Shown here: positions 6,979-10,643 of the stretch, piece after piece | Numbering within the stretch: the first letter of the stretch is position 1 | How the letters are laid out: the number at the start of each line of letters is the position of its first letter | Assembly: GCA_026770615.1 (NCBI GenBank) | Contig: MU631896.1 | Location: 17,814 to 28,456 of the forward strand | Direction: 5' to 3' | From: Pavlovales sp. CCMP2436 | Taxonomy: Eukaryota > Haptophyta > Pavlovophyceae > Pavlovales | Length of the DNA stretch: 10,643 nt | Made by a program: the position numbers and the translations under genes | Notes under the pieces: generated by a model | Seen by the model: the letters and a program-made list of their open reading frames with translations, nothing else | Database searches by the model: none | What the model was told of the DNA's origin: nothing

Positions 6979-9900
6979 CTGACACACAGGGAATGTCGCA
7001 AGCACAGGGAGTCAATAGAAATTATGGATCACATAGAGCGCACCCATTGGCCTTAGGGTGGGCAGCAGTGCGCACCACACGGGTCTTGCCGAGCCCCATG
7101 TTCAGCTGTGCGATGCGGCCCGGCTCCTCAAGGAGGTTGACGATGACTGCGTGCTGCTCGGGCCGGATCTGGAGGCAGCCCTCCACCTGAGATCGGGATA
7201 GGATGGGGTTGGAGTCAGGATTAGAGTTGGGGCTAGTGGGGGCTGGATTAGGGTAGCCCCTCACCTCGAGCGCGAGCCACTGCGAGTGCGCCGACAGATC
7301 CCACGTCCGGCGAATTCGAAGCTCGCGCACCGCCAGATTGCGGCTCGACGGGCCGTCGTCCGCGAGCACCGCAACGACGCGCGCCAGCCGGTCCTCAAGC
7401 ACACACAGCTGCATCCAGTCAAGAACCGCGCTGCGCACGCTCGCAACGCCTGCTGGAGAGAGAAACGGATTGAAGGCGCGTAGTAGCTCCGGCTCCCACG
7501 AGGCGTGCACGACGTCGCGCTGCGTGGGCACCGGCACATCGTTGGCCGCGCGCCGCAGGGCGAAGCCGCACGCGTGCCAATGCGCGCTGAGAGGCAGATT
7601 GCGCAAGCATGCCTCGATCTGGCGGTAGAGAGCGAGGCGCTTATATCGGACGCTTTCGAGCTGAATATCCGCAGCACCTCGCGTCTTCAGCAGGGAGCGC
7701 GCGAGCTCGTAAGAGGGCACGCGGTTGTGCGCGTCCCACGAGTCGCGCAGCGAGGCGAGCATCCTCCGTCCGATCTTGCGGTCAAGATCGCCGCCGCCCT
7801 CGAGCGGAAAGGCGGTTGCTAAACGCGCCACCAGCTGCTCGATAGTCCACGACTCGAGCTCGTCCTCGACTGCGCTCACGCTCACGCGCCGCTCCCATGC
7901 GAGCTCGGCCGCGTCGAGCGTCGTCTCGAGCGCGCGAGGAAGCCGCCAGCCCACGCCTGAGCCGCGTCACGGCGAAGGGCAGCTAGCGCCCCTCCAGTCG
8001 CCGCCAGTTGAGCGGCCGAAGCAGCGCAGCTCCTCTTCTGCGGTGAGGCGGAGCCGGAAGTTGCGCGGCGCGAGCGGGGAGCGCAGTTCGTACTCCACGG
8101 CTGCGTCTCCAGAGAAAAGGTGGCCGAGTGGGCGCTGCGGCGGCGCGCCACACGTGACGTCCGTGGCGGGCAGGCCGATGGACGCGTCCTTCTGCGCGTA
8201 CAGGAACTCCAGCGAGCAGCTGCTCCGCTCCAGCTCGTCGCAGAGCAGCACAAGCGCGGGCGCGCGACTCGCAAAGCTCGCAAGCACGCCGAGGTTGGTA
8301 CGCTCCTCCGCCGAGAGGGGCTTGTTCTGCCAGCACTGCCGCACGAGCTCGACGGCGTGCTCGGCGCCGGTCATCCCTGCGCACTGCTCGGGAAGCAGCG
8401 TGCCGGTGGCGGCGTAGAGCGCCGCGAGCTGCAGCCGGGATGCGACGTCCGGGGCGACCAGCGTGCCGAAGCACGAATGCACGTCGAACGTGTTGCAGCG
8501 CAGCCACGCGGCTGGCAGCAACTGCGGCGCCGTCGCCACGCCGCAGCCGTCGGCGCAGACTTGCGCGCGGTTGACGAGGATGCGCAGGCGCGGCCGGCCG
8601 ATCACCTCCGCAGCTCTGGGCGCGGAGCAGCGGAGGAGGAGATAGGCGGAGAAACCTGCCAGCAAGTCGGCAAGCTGCTGCACCGGCGTGAGCTCGTAGC
8701 CGCGGTGGTCAACCGAGTGGAAGGCGCCCCGGCGCAGCTCGAACTCAAGCTCATGCCTGGGTAGCCGCAGGCTGAACACACGCTCAGGCGAGAGATGCAC
8801 CTCCAGGAAGCGCGCGTCCTCGAGCTTTGCGAGCACGCGCATGCAGGCCGCGCTGCGTGAGCCCTCGCCGCACACGACCATTTTATCGAGCGTGCTCACT
8901 GCGTTGGCTGCGAGCAGCCTGGGGTGGTGGCTAGCCATGCTCTCCGGCACGCGGTACAGCTGCGGGCCGCCGCTCGCGCCGCCGCCTTCAACGACCAGGA
9001 AGCTCGCGGCGCGCAACGCATAGTTAATCGGGCACAGAACGATCACGCTTCCGCCGGCAGAGTCGGACACCCAGTGCGAGTACATCTCCCGGAGCTGCAC
9101 CGGCAGCGGCTGCGCCCACTCTGCCGAGGCCGGGTCCGGCAGCAGGCGGTAGCGACACGCAGGCATTCCACCCTCAGCTGGCTGCGCCTCATACACAACC
9201 AGCTCGCCCGCAGGTGTAAAGAAGAAGGTGTAGTTACGACCGGCGAGCGGCCGTGTCGTAGTCAGCGCACCCGCAAGCTCTATAGCGGGAACCACCGTGC
9301 AGTTGCGCTCGCCAAATGTGCGCTTGTACACGGAGTGGCTGATGATGGTCGCAGGCAGGTGGTTGGGTGGTAGCCCGTTGGCGAGCACGACTCCACTAAG
9401 CGCGTTGATGCTCACCTGCGCGCCGGCTGCGGTCTCGGCGTGGAAGCACGAAACCTGGTGCCTTATTCCGTGCTTGGTATACTGCGCGCTCCAGTTGGCG
9501 CCCGCGAGCAGCCCCTCATGCAGCACGCACGAGACCGCGGCGGTGAGTGCAGCCCCGTCGAGCAGCGCGCAAATTGCGTGCACGCGCGCGGCCATGACCG
9601 TCTGTGCGAGGGCCGCGCACTGCACAAGCTCTCCGCCGGCCAATGACTGTGGCTGAGCGGCTTGGCCCAAGAGCGGCTCAGTCGCGTGGATCTGCACACG
9701 CAGCGCGCAGATGGAGGCGGCGTCGGCGGCGTCGAGCGCGCCTGCCGTGCCGTAGCAGACGAGCGCAACGGACAGGTAGGCGTGCTGTTTCGCGCGAAGC
9801 GCATCGACGATCCCGGCCGCCGCGTTCGTCTCTGCGGCGGCAAGATGCTCGTCAAGCTCGCGTGCCCAGCGCATCGCGGTCGCGGAGAACGTGCGCGCAC

Positions 9901-10643
9901 AACGCAGGCACCGGTCTGTGGCCGCATTGGCGCTTGATCCTGCTTCGAAGACGAAAGGCTCGCCACCCAACCCTCCAAGGTAGGCGGCGACGCAGCCGAG
10001 CACGAGCAGCGCAGAAAACGCCTGCGGCTGCTCGGCGAGTACGTCGGCGGCGTCTTCGAGCTCGCCCGCGAGCGCATCGCAGCTGCCTTCGAGCAGGTCG
10101 CCCTTCCAGGCCATGCGCACGCGGCCGCTTCCGTCGGCGCGTAATGCGCCATCAGCTCGCAGCTCGCCAACGTGGTAGAGCGCTTGAAGCAGCAGCGCGT
10201 GCGTCGACACGCGCTCCAGCGGCAGGAGGTTGTCGTGGAGGGCGGCGGCAAGCGCACGCATCTGCCGGTTGGGCCAAGCGCGCAGGCCGCAAAAGGCGAG
10301 GTAGGCCTGTTGACCAAGCCATGTCGGCTTCAGGTCTTGCCTCGCAGGCCCCTCGTTGCCGCGCGTGGCCGGCGTGTGCTCCTCGCCCGCCTGGAGCATC
10401 GCCCACTGGAGACGCGCGTCGGCCGGGGCCAGCTGCTCCCTGAAGGCCTCCGCTAGAGCGCCGCGCACGACCACGAATGGGCTGGCGCCGTCTCGAGCGG
10501 GACTGCCGCTCTAGAGCAGCGATGGCGTGAAGTGGCCAGGGTGGTGGCTGCCATCCGAGGAGTTGATGATCGTGTCCACCGTGTAGCTGCGCCCGATGGC
10601 GTTGTCCTTGGGCTGCGAGGCGTCCCAGGCGTCGAGTAGGCTG
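3837..10643 (-). CDS. Giant DUF3638/DUF3645 helicase-like protein (partial, with interrupted frame)
   Basis: This is the whole gene as far as the window reaches. Exons run from beyond 10643 to 7265, 7186-7076 and 6978-3837, with a terminal TAG at 3839-3837. About 2,200 residues are encoded here; family members are commonly around 3,000, so the N-terminus is missing at the window edge. The order of parts matches large fungal and protist proteins carrying DUF3638 then DUF3645: a long N-terminal region, an ATPase-like core with motif I (7099-7082) and DESD (6597-6586), the DUF3645 segment (about 6045-5881), a C-terminal helicase-like half (5169-5062), an acidic linker and a tail domain. The core resembles SF2 helicases. 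Biochemical function is not established; some relatives carry automatic ubiquitin-hydrolase names, but I see no such catalytic site. Three in-frame stops and one frame change interrupt it, so it may be a pseudogene. Confidence 0.8.
4397..4410 (-). other. One-base frame change
   Basis: Upstream the protein is coherent in one frame to about FAPIAR. Downstream the coherent frame is offset by one base and begins about EWPAPVLVTANF. The switch falls in a short CG-alternating run (minus strand ATCGCGCGAG), consistent with one extra base. There is no room for a normal intron without losing conserved-looking sequence. A sequencing error or an indel mutation would both explain it. Confidence 0.7.
4540..4605 (-). 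other. Acidic low-complexity linker (Glu-rich)
   Basis: The coding frame here gives alternating Glu/Val/Leu/Arg ending in seven consecutive Glu codons (GAG/GAA mix). An acidic or Gln/Glu-rich linker at this position, after the helicase-like half and before the tail domain, is seen in relatives of this family. It may be a flexible or coiled-coil spacer. Confidence 0.7.
5740..5742 (-). other. In-frame TAG stop inside the conserved core
   Basis: The frame reads SNSVQLELL, TAG, WAYRWSMLVVDYYLHTVV. Family similarity continues on both sides without a gap; relatives have an aromatic or other residue at about this place. No intron fits. It would remove the second helicase-like half and the C-terminal domain. 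Confidence 0.9.
6979..7075 (-). other. 97-nt intron directly after motif I
   Basis: Donor GTGCGC at 7075, acceptor GTGTGTCAG ending at 6979 on the - strand. Splicing gives GKTRV-VVPYLLLHW, matching the family pattern, and shifts the genomic frame by one, which explains why the downstream half is open in a different frame. The competing donor two codons earlier (GTGTGG) would break the frame. Confidence 0.85.
7076..7186 (-). CDS. Short exon with Q-motif-like segment and Walker A (motif I)
   Basis: This 111-nt exon, phase 0 on both sides, encodes 37 residues. It contains QIRPEQ (7171-7154), a Q-motif-like segment, and AQLNMGLGKT with motif I MGLGKT at 7099-7082. In SF2 enzymes the Lys and Thr of this motif bind the phosphates and Mg2+ of ATP. 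Family relatives typically carry NMGEGK[TS]; here Leu replaces Glu, giving a form closer to SNF2-type enzymes. The exon ends three residues beyond the Thr-bearing motif (TRV), where intron 7075-6979 begins. Confidence 0.85.
7187..7264 (-). other. 78-nt in-frame intron, stop-free
   Basis: On the - strand the donor is CTCGAG/GTGAGG (7264) and the acceptor is GATCTCAG (ending 7187). The length is divisible by three and the intron has no stop, so reading through adds 26 residues of Pro/Asn/Ser-rich sequence. Removing it joins WLALE to VEGCLQIRPEQ, which restores the family pattern just before motif I. It contains CCCTAATCC-type and ACTCTAATCC-type repeats. Confidence 0.85.
7265..10643 (-). CDS. 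N-terminal region exon of the DUF3638 protein
   Basis: The 5' part of the large gene, open at the window edge. It begins with a conserved-looking block containing SQPKDNAIGRSYTVDTIINS and HHPGHFTP (10546-10523). A mostly helical Ala/Leu-rich region follows. Next come blocks typical of the segment before DUF3638 in this family: INALSGVVLANGLPPNHLP (end at 9353), SVYKRTFGERN, the LPRHELEFELRRG segment (from 8764) and GYELTPVQQLADL. The last part (7966-7265, 234 codons) leads to WLALE at the exon end. The frame is constant from 10642 to 7265 but contains TAG at 10513-10511 and TGA at 7969-7967. The exon ends GAG before donor GTGAG at 7264, phase 0. Confidence 0.75.
7967..7969 (-). other. In-frame TGA stop between N-terminal region and ATPase core
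   Basis: The frame reads RCFGRSTGGDWRGASCPSP, TGA, RGSGVGWRLPRALETT, with the frame unchanged on both sides. The only nearby GT is within the TGA context itself (CCGTGACG), too close to the CTCAG at about 7960 to make a normal intron. A 33-base GC-AG intron would remove the stop in frame but would be exceptionally short. Confidence 0.8.
10511..10513 (-). other. In-frame TAG stop within the N-terminal region
   Basis: The frame reads FTPSLL, TAG, SGSPARDGASPFVVRGALAE. The sequence before it (HHPGHFTP) is of conserved family type, and the same frame stays open for 847 codons after it. No GT donor lies close enough upstream for a simple intron. The local sequence CTGCTCTAG is identical to that at the TAG at 5742-5740. 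Confidence 0.85.

Noticed and set aside
7967..7969. Selenocysteine at the TGA
   Set aside because: The site is not at a conserved Cys or redox motif, and no SECIS-like element was identified in the 3' region.
7725..8417. 230-codon + strand open frame
   Set aside because: It is antisense to the giant gene, rich in Ser/Arg/Ala, and crosses the real exon without any recognisable motif.
9463..10317. 284-codon - strand open frame in another frame
   Set aside because: It overlaps the DUF3638-protein frame with biased, Arg/Ser-rich content. The competing frame carries the family motifs.
9604..10443. 279-codon + strand open frame
   Set aside because: It lies antisense to the N-terminal region of the giant gene. 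Its product is extremely Arg/Ala/Pro-rich, as expected of a GC-rich shadow frame, and shows no family pattern.
3837..10643. Genome-wide reassignment of TAG or TGA to sense
   Set aside because: Only two TAG and one TGA occur in about 2,200 otherwise open codons, the gene itself appears to end with TAG at the expected family C-terminus, and a frame change is also present. Local mutation or error is simpler.
3837..10643. Retroposed (processed) copy of the giant gene
   Set aside because: Two clear introns with good splice sites remain at 7264-7187 and 7075-6979.

Overview
This window looks like nuclear DNA from a unicellular eukaryote, most likely a GC-rich marine alga. A haptophyte is my best guess, but that is an inference from style only. 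The coding parts are very GC-rich, the spacers and introns are AT-rich or low-complexity, and reading frames are broken by short GT-AG introns of about 80-370 bases. No bacterial operon structure, rRNA, tRNA, CRISPR array or recognisable transposase was seen.

Left part (1-2890, + strand). A multi-exon gene is supported from 1291/1299 to a TGA at 2888-2890. It has six exons whose splice phases all agree. The product, about 236 residues in this model, resembles the cytosolic C-terminal helical domain of SOS1/NhaP-type (CPA1) Na+/H+ antiporters. No membrane domain was found upstream. Two short candidate exons at 52-92 and 273-350 could extend the gene in matching phase. The rest of 351-1298 is AT-rich and simple-sequence DNA. 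The first supported intron carries a tandem repeat array and a decayed second copy of the preceding exon end with its splice donor.

Middle (2891-3836). This is the space between two convergent genes. It holds both presumed 3' ends, a perfect 9-bp stem hairpin, an AT-rich patch and one weak small ORF (3219-3443).

Right part (3837 to beyond 10643, - strand). A very large gene encodes a DUF3638/DUF3645-type protein: about 2,200 residues are in the window and the N-terminus lies outside it. The protein has helicase superfamily-2-like motifs: a QIRPEQ segment, MGLGKT (motif I), DESD (motif II), RGVDLKL (motif V-like) and QAAGRLRG (motif VI-like). An acidic linker and a C-terminal domain follow. 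Two short introns flank the motif I exon. The gene also carries three in-frame stops (TAG 10513-10511, TGA 7969-7967, TAG 5742-5740) and a one-base frame change near 4400, while protein similarity continues across most of these points. It is therefore either a recently inactivated copy, a copy with sequence errors, or a gene with unusual decoding. The sequence alone does not decide between these.

The two genes converge, and nothing in the window links their functions.
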